Both the position numbers and the translations under genes were made by a program. DNA of 64,000 nt from contig JAAFJY010000032.1 in the NCBI GenBank assembly GCA_013299105.1, positions 35,890 through 99,889 on the forward strand, written 5' to 3'. The notes beneath the pieces were generated by a model. The model searched no databases. It saw only the letters and a list, made by a program, of their open reading frames with translations, and was not told the DNA's origin. This DNA is from Chitinophagales bacterium. GTDB lineage: Bacteria; Bacteroidota; Bacteroidia; Chitinophagales; Saprospiraceae. Below are positions 44,310 to 52,749 of this stretch, piece after piece (the first letter of the stretch is position 1; each line of letters opens with the position of its first letter).

Positions 44310-45638
44310 ATGTTCAAAAGCATCTACCTCAGCAATCGTTTTTTTCTGGCTTGCGGCATCCTTGCGGCAGTATTGGCCAGTGGGTTTTTTATCCCGCCTT
44401 TGTTTCCAATTGGGCAGGTATTGTTGCTTTTGTTGTTGGGGCTTTGTGTTACCGAGGGCTTGCTTTTGTACCAAGGTGGGATGGAAGTGAAGGCGATCCG
44501 GGTACTGCCACGCATGTTTGGTTTGGGCGACGAAAACCCCGTGCAAGTGCAAATCCAGAACAATTCGCGCCTTAAACTCGGCATCATGGTCATCGATGAG
44601 TTGCCAATCCAGTTTCAGGAGCGTGATTTCAAACACCATTGCGAGATTGCTGCGGGCAACACCCACTCGATGGAATACAAAGTTGTGGCTACCGAAAGAG
44701 GAGAATACGCATTTGGTGCCACCAATCTCTTCCTTAGTGGCCCCTTCGGCTTGCTCCAGCGCAGGGTGCAGGAAAATAAGACGGAGCAAAAAGTAGCGGT
44801 TTACCCCTCGGTGTTGCAGATGAAACAGCTTGAAATGCTGGCCCTTGATCGCATCACCACCCCACAGGGCATCAAAAAAATCCGCAGGATTGGGCATAGT
44901 TACGAGTTTGAACAAATCAAAAACTATGTACCCGGCGACGATTACCGCAGCATCAACTGGAAAGCCAGCAGTCGCCGCGACACCCTGATGGTCAATCAAT
45001 ACGAAGACGAAAGGGCCCAGCAAGTGTACTGCGTGATCGACAAAAGCCGGGTGATGCGCATGCCCTTCAAGGGACTGAGTCTGATGGAGTATGCGATCAA
45101 TGCCACCCTGGCCATCACCAATATCATCATCCAAAAGCACGACCGGGCGGGCTTGATGACTTTTTCTGACAAAATTGGTGCTACGCTAAAGGCAGATAAC
45201 CGGCCCTCGCAACTCAACCTCCTGCTCAATGCCCTGTACAATGAAAAAGAACGTCCACTGGAGGCCAACTACGAGTTGCTGTTTTACCTGAGCAGCAAGT
45301 TGATCATTGGGCGCAGTTTGCTTTTGCTATTCACCAATTTTGAAAGCAGCTTTGCCCTGGAGCGAAGTCTTCCGATCTTAAGGCGGGTTAATCGCCGCCA
45401 CTTGCTGGTAGTGGTCTTTTTTGAAAACACCGAAATTCGCGAATTCGCCGAGCAAGACGCCAGCGACCTCGAAGGCATTTACCAGCAAACCATTGCCCGC
45501 AAGTACCTGAGCGAAAAAGCCCAGATGGTACAAAAACTGCGCCAATACGGCATCCAATCGGTACTGACCCGCCCCGAGGATTTGTCGGTGAGCACAATCA
45601 ATAAGTACCTGGAGTTGAAGGCTAGGGGGCTGATTTGA
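44310..45638 (+). CDS. DUF58 domain protein
   Basis: A 442-residue protein with two N-terminal membrane helices (~10-26 and 29-46). An extracytoplasmic or lateral beta-rich part (~50-190) comes next, then the DUF58 core with the family motif RRIGHSYEFEQIKNYVPGDDYRSINWKASSRRDTLMVNQYEDE. A vWA-like domain follows (VYCVIDKSRVMRMP; RAGLMTFSDKIGAT). It is the usual partner of MoxR ATPases and ends the cluster. The ATG at 44310 starts the first helix. The repeat in front of it could separate its expression from moxR. Confidence 0.92.
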   Translation: MFKSIYLSNRFFLACGILAAVLASGFFIPPLFPIGQVLLLLLLGLCVTEGLLLYQGGMEVKAIRVLPRMFGLGDENPVQVQIQNNSRLKLGIMVIDELPIQFQERDFKHHCEIAAGNTHSMEYKVVATERGEYAFGATNLFLSGPFGLLQRRVQENKTEQKVAVYPSVLQMKQLEMLALDRITTPQGIKKIRRIGHSYEFEQIKNYVPGDDYRSINWKASSRRDTLMVNQYEDERAQQVYCVIDKSRVMRMPFKGLSLMEYAINATLAITNIIIQKHDRAGLMTFSDKIGATLKADNRPSQLNLLLNALYNEKERPLEANYELLFYLSSKLIIGRSLLLLFTNFESSFALERSLPILRRVNRRHLLVVVFFENTEIREFAEQDASDLEGIYQQTIARKYLSEKAQMVQKLRQYGIQSVLTRPEDLSVSTINKYLELKARGLI

Positions 45639-45702
45639 AAGGGAGTGGTTAGCCTAATAATGTGCGTGCTCCTATCGACCGTTAAAGCAGCGATGATTGT
45701 TC

Positions 45703-46263
45703 CTATTTCTTATTAAAATTATTCATTGTAAAAGCCAAGCCCACGGTACCAAAGCTTTTCACCGTATTCCCTGCGTATTCCAGAATATCCGGCAGGTCTT
45801 TTTCTTCTTCTTCGCTCCAATCGCCAAGTACAAAATCGACTTGTTGGCCTTTGTGAAAATCGCGACCAATGCCAATGCGTAAGCGAGCATAATTGGCACC
45901 GATGCATTGGTCGATGTCTTTGAGGCCATTGTGGCCACCGTCACTCCCCTTCCCACGCAGGCGTTGCTTACCGAAATCGAGGTTCATGTCGTCAAGTACG
46001 ACGAGCAGGTTTTCTTGTGGGATTTTTTCTTTTTGCAGCCAATAATTTACCGCCTTGCCACTGCGGTTCATATAAGTGGAAGGCTTGAGCAAAAAGAAAG
46101 TTCGGCCCTTGTGTTTGAACTGGGCCAAGTCTCCCTGGGTTTCAGTTTTGAAATCTACTTCAAAAGCTTTGGCCAGGTGATCTGCTACCTTGAACCCGAT
46201 GTTGTGGCGGGTATTTTCGTATTCCGATCCAATGTTGCCCAGGCAGGCGATCAGGTATTTCAT
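45703..46263 (-). CDS. pth: Peptidyl-tRNA hydrolase
   Basis: A 186-residue enzyme that releases tRNA from peptidyl-tRNA after abortive translation. N10 (ACLGNIG), catalytic H20 (NTRHNIGF), the PSTYMNRSG block, VVLDDMNLDFGKQRLRGKGSDGGHNGLKDI and the RLRIGIGR strand are all conserved. Length matches the bacterial family. It converges with the DUF58 gene. The upstream dapD gene is on the same strand, separated by a 97-base spacer filled by a hairpin. Confidence 0.96.
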   Translation of the reverse strand: MKYLIACLGNIGSEYENTRHNIGFKVADHLAKAFEVDFKTETQGDLAQFKHKGRTFFLLKPSTYMNRSGKAVNYWLQKEKIPQENLLVVLDDMNLDFGKQRLRGKGSDGGHNGLKDIDQCIGANYARLRIGIGRDFHKGQQVDFVLGDWSEEEEKDLPDILEYAGNTVKSFGTVGLAFTMNNFNKK

Positions 46264-46273
46264 GGTACTTTAT

Positions 46274-46360
46274 GTTGAGGGGTTGAGAAGTTGAGGAATT
46301 GAGGAGGGACCCTAAACAGAGCCCTTCTTCTCAACCTCTAAACTTCTCAGCCTCTAAACT
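46274..46360. terminator. GTTGAG-type hairpin between dapD and pth
   Basis: Left arm units GTTGAGGGGTTGAGAAGTTG and right arm CTTCTTCTCAACCTC, with AGGGACCC/GAGCCCTT near the loop. It starts 10 bases before pth and ends at the dapD stop codon. Likely a terminator or attenuator. Confidence 0.55.
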
Positions 46361-47179
46361 TTAGACAGCTACATTGTAATCGCGTAAAGCATCATTGAGC
46401 GATACTTTTTTGTCGGTGCTCTCCTTGCGCTGGCCGATGATCAAGGCGCAGGGTACATGGTAAGTTCCAGAAGGAAATTCCTTGGCGTACGAACCGGGGA
46501 TTACCACTGAGCGGGCGGGAACCCGACCGCGGTAAGTGACAGGTTCTGGGCCGCTCACGTCAATGATGTGGGTACTGGCGGTGATCACCACATTGGCCCC
46601 CAGCACACATTCTTTTTCAATCCTTGCGCCTTCAACCACGATGCAACGTGAGCCGATGAAACAATCGTCTTCGATGATGGTAGGTGCAGCTTGGGGTGGT
46701 TCCAACACGCCACCGATGCCCACACCACCGCTCAGGTGCACGTTGCGGCCAATTTGGGCACATGAACCCACAGTTGCCCAGGTATCGACCATAGTGCCAC
46801 TGCCTACCCAGGCACCAATGTTGACGTAGCTCGGCATCATGATTACCCCTCTTTCGAGGAAGGAACCGTAGCGGGCAATAGCATGCGGCACCACGCGCAC
46901 ACCCATCGCAGCATAGTTGCGCTTGAGCGGAATTTTATCGTGAAATTCGAGCATGCCTACTTCGATGGTCTCCATTTGGCGCAGCGGGAAATACATCACC
47001 ACGCCTTTTTTAACCCAATCATTTACTTGCCAACTGCCGTCGGCCAGGGGCTCGGCTACACGGAGCTCACCTTTGTCGAGCAAGTCAACAACTTCAAATA
47101 CAGCACTTGAATATTTCGTATCGGAAAGCAGGCTGCGGTCATCCCAGGCGGCCTCGATCAATTGGCGGAGCGCACTCAT
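46361..47179 (-). CDS. dapD: 2,3,4,5-tetrahydropyridine-2,6-dicarboxylate N-succinyltransferase
   Basis: A 272-residue lysine/meso-diaminopimelate pathway enzyme that succinylates tetrahydrodipicolinate with succinyl-CoA. The N-terminal helical domain (~1-95) is followed by the left-handed beta-helix with hexapeptide repeats (VGSGTMVDTWATVGSCAQIG; VHLSGGVGIGGVLEPPQA; IIEDDCFIGSRCIVVEGARI; VLGANVVITASTHIIDV). The ATG at 47179 (MSALRQLIEAAW) gives the normal length; the open frame extends upstream to 47257 without family similarity. It implies the succinylase branch of DAP synthesis. Confidence 0.96.
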   Translation of the reverse strand: MSALRQLIEAAWDDRSLLSDTKYSSAVFEVVDLLDKGELRVAEPLADGSWQVNDWVKKGVVMYFPLRQMETIEVGMLEFHDKIPLKRNYAAMGVRVVPHAIARYGSFLERGVIMMPSYVNIGAWVGSGTMVDTWATVGSCAQIGRNVHLSGGVGIGGVLEPPQAAPTIIEDDCFIGSRCIVVEGARIEKECVLGANVVITASTHIIDVSGPEPVTYRGRVPARSVVIPGSYAKEFPSGTYHVPCALIIGQRKESTDKKVSLNDALRDYNVAV

Positions 47180-47650
47180 GTTTTGTTTGTTTGGGTAAAA
47201 ACTTAACCTGCTCGCATTTCGGCCAAAAAAGGTCACTTTTCGCCCCCTCTTCGCCATTTTTTTCCGCCGATGCTGGGCATCGACTACAAAAAATAGCTTG
47301 ACGGACCAAAAACTGCCTGCTTTTTTGTCTCGAAACCGCTAGGCTATGTTTTTACTGTTGGGTGTGAATTTTGATCGGCGAAGATAAAAAAATAGTGGTT
47401 AGTGGTTAGTGGTTAGTGGTTAGTGGTTAGTGAAAACTTTTAAAATGTTTTGATAGTCGTGGTTTTCGTGGTGAACATGATACGCTCATGAATCTGGAGC
47501 AATCAATTCTAAAGATTATTGAAAATTCTGACCTGATTTAGTCAAAATTGTTAATGTAAAAAACTTACCCCGAAACTAAAGGCCTAAGCCCCCCCTAATT
47601 CCCAACTCGGAGCACCTAACCATTAACAACTAACAATTAACCATTAACAA
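47180..47650. other. Intergenic spacer between dapD and rlmN
   Basis: No gene is visible. A tandem heptamer (47394-47432) and, near the rlmN stop, a run of AACCATTAACAACTAAC units (47615-47655) are its main features. The two are loosely complementary. Confidence 0.5.
47394..47432 (+). repeat. Tandem heptamer AGTGGTT, five full copies
   Basis: Five perfect copies from 47394 to 47428 plus a partial AGTG. Pairs loosely with the AACCATTAAC run before the end of rlmN. Confidence 0.85.
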
Positions 47651-48700
47651 CTATTCTTTATTTGCCAACTGCCCGCAAGCCGCGTCGATGTCTTTGCCGC
47701 GACTGCGGCGCAAGGTCACCATGACATCGTGCTCGCGCAGATAGCGAGCGAAGGCGTCGATGCGTTCTTCGTCTGATTTTTGGAAAGGTGCGTTGTCGAT
47801 TGGGTTGTACTCGATGATGTTGACGCGCACGGGGAAGCGGCGGCAGAGCTTGAGCAGGTTTTTGGCGTCCTCCATGCTGTCATTGAAGCGTTGGAAAGCG
47901 ATGTACTCGTAGCTGATGCGGTTCTTGGTTTTCTGGTAAAAATAGTCCAGGGCATCCATCAATACTTCGAGGTTATTCTGCTCGTTGATGGGCATGATCT
48001 CGTTGCGCTTGGTATCATCAGCGGCGTGCAGCGAGAGCGCCAGGTTGGTTTTGCACTCGTCGTCGGCCAGTTTCTTGATCATTTTGGCGATGCCTGCGGT
48101 GCTGATGGTCAGGCGACGGGGCGACATGTTGAGCCCCGTGGGAGCGGTGAGGCGGTCCACACTTTCCATCACATTACTGTAGGCCAAAAGCGGCTCGCCC
48201 ATGCCCATATAGACGATGTTGGTGATGGGGTGGCCAAAGGTTTCTAGGCATTGTTGGTTGACCAACACGACCTGGTCTACGATTTCGCCAGCATCAAGGT
48301 TGCGCACGCGTTTCATGCGGCCCGTGGCACAAAAAGTACAGGTCAGGCTGCAACCCACCTGCGAGGATACACAAACGGTAAAGCGCTGGTCGTCGGGCAC
48401 GGGAATCAAGACCGACTCAATGAGGTGCCCGTCGTGCAGGCGAAAACGCGACTTGATGGTGCCGTCAAAACTGCGTTGTACCTTGTCAACCTGGATGGCA
48501 TTGATGACAAACGCTGCCTCAAGCTTTTCGCGCAGGGCCAGCGATAGGTTGGTCATGGCCGAAAAGGAGCTGACATTTTTTTGCCACAGCCATTCATACA
48601 CCTGCTTGGCGCGAAACTTGGGTTCGCCCAGACTCTTGAACACTTCCTCCAACTCCGCAGGTGACAAATTGCGGATGTCCTTTTTCTCCTTGATTTCCAT
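47651..48700 (-). CDS. rlmN: Dual-specificity RNA methyltransferase RlmN
   Basis: A 349-residue radical-SAM enzyme that forms 2-methyladenosine at A2503 of 23S rRNA and A37 of some tRNAs. The [4Fe-4S] cysteines C117, C121 and C124 (GCSLTCTFC) follow the resolving Cys (RFTVC110). The methyl-carrying Cys is C342 in DIDAACGQL. Also seen: IVYMGMGEPLLAYSNV, RLTISTAGI and LALSLHAADD. The ATG at 48700 is the family start; the frame stays open much further upstream, across the divergent SDR gene, but those residues are not part of the protein. Confidence 0.96.
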   Translation of the reverse strand: MEIKEKKDIRNLSPAELEEVFKSLGEPKFRAKQVYEWLWQKNVSSFSAMTNLSLALREKLEAAFVINAIQVDKVQRSFDGTIKSRFRLHDGHLIESVLIPVPDDQRFTVCVSSQVGCSLTCTFCATGRMKRVRNLDAGEIVDQVVLVNQQCLETFGHPITNIVYMGMGEPLLAYSNVMESVDRLTAPTGLNMSPRRLTISTAGIAKMIKKLADDECKTNLALSLHAADDTKRNEIMPINEQNNLEVLMDALDYFYQKTKNRISYEYIAFQRFNDSMEDAKNLLKLCRRFPVRVNIIEYNPIDNAPFQKSDEERIDAFARYLREHDVMVTLRRSRGKDIDAACGQLANKE

Positions 48701-48803
48701 GGGGCAAAGATAGGGGGAAAAAAGGAAATCTTGGCGAATCCTGCGTTCCTTGAGCATGAAGTTGACAGAGCTTGTGTATTTTCGCCCAAATTTTTCCATA
48801 ACC

Positions 48804-49664
48804 ATGAAGAACAAAGTCTGTGTAGTAACGGGAGCCAATGCGGGATTGGGGTTTGAAACGGCCAAAGCCCTGGCCAGCCAAGGGGCCAAAGTCGTGCTCC
48901 TGAGCCGCAGCGCCGACAAGGGCCGCGAAGCCCTGGACCTCATCCACAGCGCTACGGGCAACGAAGCCCTGGAATTGATGACGGTGGACTTGTCTTCGCA
49001 AGCCAGTATTCGGGAAGTGGGGCACAATATTTTGCAAAAATACGGGGTGGTCGATTCCCTGGTCAACAACGCGGGGACCTGGATTTCTAAGTTCTCGCTC
49101 ACCGAAGATGGCGTCGAAACCATGTTCGCGGTGAACCACCTGGCTTATGTGCTGATGTCGCATGTGCTGTACCCAGGTTTGCAAAAATCCGAGGATGGGC
49201 GCATCGTGTGTGTGGCTTCCAACTCGCATTACCAAACCAAGTTGCACCTCGACGACCTCAACTTGACCCACAAATACCACGGCTTACGGGCCTATGCGCA
49301 GTCGAAATTGGCCAATATTGGCTTTGTATATGAACTGCATGCTCGCAAAACGGAGCAAAACATCGGCGCTTACGCCATTTCGCCGGGTTTGGTGAAAACT
49401 GATATTGGGGTCAAGCACACCAATTTTCTGCATGCCCTGGCTTGGAAAATCCGTCGCAGTGGCGGGGTAAGCCCGGCAGAAGGTGCGCGTTGCCAAATTT
49501 TTTGCGCCAGCGATCCAGCAGCCAAAGGCCAAAGTGGCTTGTATTGGGAAAATGCCCAACCGCGCAAGTCTTCAAAGGAAACCCACTTGCGCGAGCGCAC
49601 TTCCAACTTGTGGGACCAGTGCCTGGAAATGTGCAAAATTGATGATTTTTTTGTAAAAGTTTAG
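48804..49664 (+). CDS. Short-chain dehydrogenase/reductase (retinol-dehydrogenase-like)
   Basis: A 286-residue NAD(P)-dependent oxidoreductase. Cofactor motif TGANAGLG (~9-16), VDLSS, NNAG, and the catalytic Ser (VASNSHYQ) and Tyr/Lys pair (YAQSK) are present in order. The C-terminal extension (~230-286, YWENAQPRKSSKETHLRERTSNLW) is typical of the retinol-dehydrogenase-like/WWOX-type SDRs. The physiological substrate is not evident. The ATG at 48804 begins the first beta-strand; an upstream ATG at 48750 would overlap the promoter region. It is divergent from rlmN with a 103-base spacer. Confidence 0.88.
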   Translation: MKNKVCVVTGANAGLGFETAKALASQGAKVVLLSRSADKGREALDLIHSATGNEALELMTVDLSSQASIREVGHNILQKYGVVDSLVNNAGTWISKFSLTEDGVETMFAVNHLAYVLMSHVLYPGLQKSEDGRIVCVASNSHYQTKLHLDDLNLTHKYHGLRAYAQSKLANIGFVYELHARKTEQNIGAYAISPGLVKTDIGVKHTNFLHALAWKIRRSGGVSPAEGARCQIFCASDPAAKGQSGLYWENAQPRKSSKETHLRERTSNLWDQCLEMCKIDDFFVKV

Positions 49665-49787
49665 GAGTTGAGAAGGGGGGACCGGAGCGAAAGTTTAGCG
49701 GCCTACCCCTTGAAACCACTTGGCTGGATAGTTTCCTTAATTTTACGCTCACTTACGGTTTAACAAACCAGCATAAGCAGAATCAAC

Positions 49788-50543
49788 ATGTCCAAAATTC
49801 GATTTTTTATCGGCCTTGCCCTTGTCTTGAGCTTGATGGCTTGTAAGAAGAAAAGCGCTGACGAGCAGGCTTTTGATATCCGTGAGTACTATTTTCCGCT
49901 CAAAGAGCTGAGCGAAGGAATGGTGTACGAGTATAAAAACATTGCCAACGACTCAATCGCTCCCGACATTTGGTACTACCGCTCGCTGGTAGAAGGCAAG
50001 GAAAAATTCCTGACCTCTACCTATTATATGCCTGATTTGACCCCGCAAGTCCTGAACCGGGAGGTGATGGTGCACAATGGCATGTTGCTCGACGACATGT
50101 ATGTGTATGGCAAAGACACCACGGGCAGTGGTGTGCAGCCCAAAACCCAGGCCAAAATTGTGGCAGGCAATAACTATCCTTTTTTGGTGCGCATGCCAGG
50201 CGGTGTTTTTCTCAGCCGCGTGGAATGGACCGACCCCAACCAGCCTGAGGTCCGTTACGCGGTGATCCGCAACCGCCGCTTTGCCGGACCGACCATTTTT
50301 GAGTTTGAGGGCAAATCGTACCCCGCGCTGCGATTCTATTTCCGAGAAGCTTTTGAGCAGGAAATAAAAGACCAAGGTACTTTGACCCCAGTGCCTTATG
50401 GGGGCGAAGAGATTTATGCCAAAGGTCTGGGCCGGGTTTATTACCGCAAAGACAATCAATCGATCCCATTTGAGTACCGCCTGGCCAAGCGGTATCCGAT
50501 GAAGCAATTGGAGGATAAATTTCGGGAGATGAATAAAAAATAA
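49788..50543 (+). CDS. Uncharacterised lipoprotein
   Basis: A 251-residue protein with a signal peptide and clear lipobox (LSLMAC, Cys 19) followed by KKKS. The remainder is a mixed, strand-rich domain (YYFPLKELSEGMVYEYKNI; FLVRMPGGVFLSRVEWTDP; YGGEEIYAKGLGRVYYRKD), reminiscent of Bacteroidota lipoproteins of unknown function. No family name can be given. It stands alone between the SDR gene and nadA, and a hairpin follows its stop. Confidence 0.78.
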   Translation: MSKIRFFIGLALVLSLMACKKKSADEQAFDIREYYFPLKELSEGMVYEYKNIANDSIAPDIWYYRSLVEGKEKFLTSTYYMPDLTPQVLNREVMVHNGMLLDDMYVYGKDTTGSGVQPKTQAKIVAGNNYPFLVRMPGGVFLSRVEWTDPNQPEVRYAVIRNRRFAGPTIFEFEGKSYPALRFYFREAFEQEIKDQGTLTPVPYGGEEIYAKGLGRVYYRKDNQSIPFEYRLAKRYPMKQLEDKFREMNKK

Positions 50544-50545
50544 GA

Positions 50546-50712
50546 CTTAGTAGTTTGTTTTTTAAGTTCGCTAAACCATCGAAAACAAGTTTTTGGATTG
50601 AAGCGTTAAGCGCGTCAATCATTTTCAGCTTTGCACCTCCCTCTACCAATCGCAGGGGGGATGATTGCAAGAACTTAAAAAACGTCGAGCTTAGTTTAAA
50701 AAACAAGCTAAG
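50546..50712. repeat. Long hairpin repeat after the lipoprotein gene
   Basis: Perfect 12-bp arms TTTTTTAAGTTC (50558-50569) and GAACTTAAAAAA (50671-50682), with outer CTTAGTAGTTTG and GCTTAGTTTAAAA segments. The left arm resembles the start of the partial repeat at 23375. Confidence 0.65.
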
Positions 50713-50729
50713 TATAAAACATTTTCCCT

Positions 50730-50737
50730 TATCTTTG
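50730..50737 (+). promoter_or_regulatory. Putative nadA promoter -7 element
   Basis: TATCTTTG matches TAnnTTTG, giving a start near 50744 and a ~44-base leader. The -33 region is not a clear TTTG, and the hairpin repeat abuts the promoter. Confidence 0.5.
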
Positions 50738-50787
50738 CGTTAGAAAATAATCGTTGGTGCGAAGCTATTTTTTGCCACCCAAACCAA

Positions 50788-51810
50788 ATGTTCGACTTTA
50801 TGAGCACTTTAGCCACTGCCCAGGCCGGATTGGCCCAAAAAGGCTACCTTGATTTAGAAGTAGATCCTACCTTGGATTTGTTTGAGGAAATCAATCGCCT
50901 GAAAAAAGAAAAAAATGCCATCATCCTGGCCCACTATTACCAGGAACCTGATATCCAGGACATCGCCGACTACATTGGCGACAGCCTGGGGCTTTCGCGT
51001 GAAGCGGCCCGTACCGATGCCGATATCATCGTTTTTGCCGGGGTACACTTCATGGCTGAAACGGCTAAAATGCTTTCGCCACAGAAAAAAGTGCTCTTGC
51101 CCGACTTGAAAGCGGGTTGTTCCTTGGCCGACTCGGCACCCGCGCCCTTGTTCAAAAAATTCAAAGAAAAATACCCTGACCATGTGGTGGTGAGCTACGT
51201 CAACTGCTCGGCAGAACTCAAAACCCTGACCGATATTTGCTGCACCTCGACCAATGCCATTGACATCATCAACAGTATTCCAGCAGACAAAAAAATCCTC
51301 TTTGCTCCCGACAAAAACCTGGGCGCTTACCTGATCAAAAAAACGGGCCGCGACATGGTGCTTTGGGACGGGGCCTGTATGGTACATGAGATTTTTTCCA
51401 AGGAAAAGATCACCAAGCTGATGCTGCGCCACCCCAACGCCGAGCTGATCGCCCACCCCGAATGCGAAGAACACATCCTGCAAATGGCGAGCTACATCGG
51501 CTCCACCACAGGCTTGTTGAAATATACCCAGCGCAGTGCTTCCAAGGAGTTCATCGTGGCCACCGAAGCGGGCATCTTGCACCAAATGCAAAAAGCGGCC
51601 CCCGACAAGGTATTCATCCCCGCTCCACCCGAAAACACCTGTGCCTGCAACGAGTGCCCCCACATGCGCCTGAATACCCTGGAAAAACTCTACCTGTGCA
51701 TGAAGTACGAAGCCCCCGAAATCATCCTGCCCGAATGGGTGATCAACGAAGGCCGCAAGTGCATCGACGTGATGATGGAGATTTCACAAAAGGCTGGGCA
51801 TATTCATTGA
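50788..51810 (+). CDS. nadA: Quinolinate synthase
   Basis: A 340-residue [4Fe-4S] enzyme of de novo NAD synthesis that condenses iminoaspartate with dihydroxyacetone phosphate. Family blocks are intact: [54 protein letters not shown] (first cluster Cys), [18 protein letters not shown] (second) and [17 protein letters not shown] (third). The start could also be the ATG four codons downstream (MSTLATAQ). nadB and nadC are not in the window. It converges with trmB through a shared long hairpin. Confidence 0.96.
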   Translation: MFDFMSTLATAQAGLAQKGYLDLEVDPTLDLFEEINRLKKEKNAIILAHYYQEPDIQDIADYIGDSLGLSREAARTDADIIVFAGVHFMAETAKMLSPQKKVLLPDLKAGCSLADSAPAPLFKKFKEKYPDHVVVSYVNCSAELKTLTDICCTSTNAIDIINSIPADKKILFAPDKNLGAYLIKKTGRDMVLWDGACMVHEIFSKEKITKLMLRHPNAELIAHPECEEHILQMASYIGSTTGLLKYTQRSASKEFIVATEAGILHQMQKAAPDKVFIPAPPENTCACNECPHMRLNTLEKLYLCMKYEAPEIILPEWVINEGRKCIDVMMEISQKAGHIH

Positions 51811-51921
51811 GTTGAAGGGTTTAGGGTTGAAATGTTGAAAAGAGAAGGGCCGCGATCGTTTATCTGAATACTCGATCAAGGCCCTTCTCTCTTCAACCCT
51901 TCAACATTTCAACTTTTCAAC
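51811..51921. terminator. Bidirectional GTTGAA-type terminator between nadA and trmB
   Basis: Perfect arms AGAGAAGGGCC (51841-51851) and GGCCCTTCTCT (51880-51890), extended outward by GTTGAAATGTTGAAA and TTCAACATTTCAAC units. Placed between convergent genes and overlapping the trmB stop codon. Confidence 0.75.
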
Positions 51922-52609
51922 TACATTTCATCTGCACATACTTAATCGTCTTAGCCTCGGCCAAGTGCATGCGCTCGTAGTAAGTTTTGATTTCCAGTTC
52001 TGGCAAAAACAAAGGCTGGGAATAAATATCGTCCTGGTGGTGTACCAAGTCCACATGCGGATATTCCGCCGCCACTTCCAGCGTGAATTCGTAGAGGGTA
52101 GGATCGTCGGTTTTCAGGTGGACCAGGCCACCGGGTTTCAACAATTGGCGGTAACGATCCAGGAAGGCCATTGAGGTGAGGCGACGATTGACCTTGCTGT
52201 TGCGCAGGAATGGATCGGGAAAGGTGATCCAAATTTCATCTACTTCGCCGGGGGTGAAAAAAAAGGCAATTTGCTCAATGCGGGTACGCAAAAAAGCGGC
52301 ATTGGGCAGGTTTTCTTCCAAAGCGGCGTTGGCACCTTTCCAAATGCGCGCCCCTTTGATGTCCACCCCGATGAAGTTGCGATCAGGGTAAGCCTTGGCC
52401 AGAGCAACCGTGTATTCGCCGCGCCCGCAAGCCAATTCCAGGGTGATCGGCTGGCTATTTTTGAAATGCTCCGCCGCCCAGCGCCCTTTCAAGTCAATTT
52501 TTTGACCTTGGGCCGAAGTGAGGACGGGATTGTCCGGGTCAAAGTTTTCGTACACGTTGGGGAACGCTAACAATTCGGCAAATTTTTGCAGCTTATTGCG
52601 CTTGCTCAT
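51917..52609 (-). CDS. trmB: tRNA (guanine-N7-)-methyltransferase
   Basis: A 230-residue SAM-dependent enzyme that makes m7G46 in tRNA. The SAM motif LELACGRGEYTVALAKAYPD, NFIGVDIKGARIWKGA, the family signature DEIWITFPDPFLRNSKVNRRLT and LKPGGLVHLKTDDPTLYEF are all present. The N-terminus starts at ATG 52609 (MSKRNKLQKFAE) as in relatives. The gene is transcribed alone towards the nadA terminator. Confidence 0.95.
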   Translation of the reverse strand: MSKRNKLQKFAELLAFPNVYENFDPDNPVLTSAQGQKIDLKGRWAAEHFKNSQPITLELACGRGEYTVALAKAYPDRNFIGVDIKGARIWKGANAALEENLPNAAFLRTRIEQIAFFFTPGEVDEIWITFPDPFLRNSKVNRRLTSMAFLDRYRQLLKPGGLVHLKTDDPTLYEFTLEVAAEYPHVDLVHHQDDIYSQPLFLPELEIKTYYERMHLAEAKTIKYVQMKCS

Positions 52610-52749
52610 GACAATAATTAATTTTTTTTAATCGCATCAAAAAAATCGGCTGCAAATTTAGACAAGATGCCCGTTTTTATGTTTAAATTGTTGAAAAGAC
52701 TTGCCTAACATTTACAACAATCACCCTACTTCTCATCAAACCAGTAGCT

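Noticed and set aside
47394..47432. AGTGGTT array as a CRISPR or iteron origin
   Set aside because: Units are contiguous without spacers, and no dnaA boxes, rep gene or cas gene are nearby.
48701..49280. Long minus-strand frames upstream of rlmN
   Set aside because: They are the complement of the SDR gene; rlmN itself starts at 48700.
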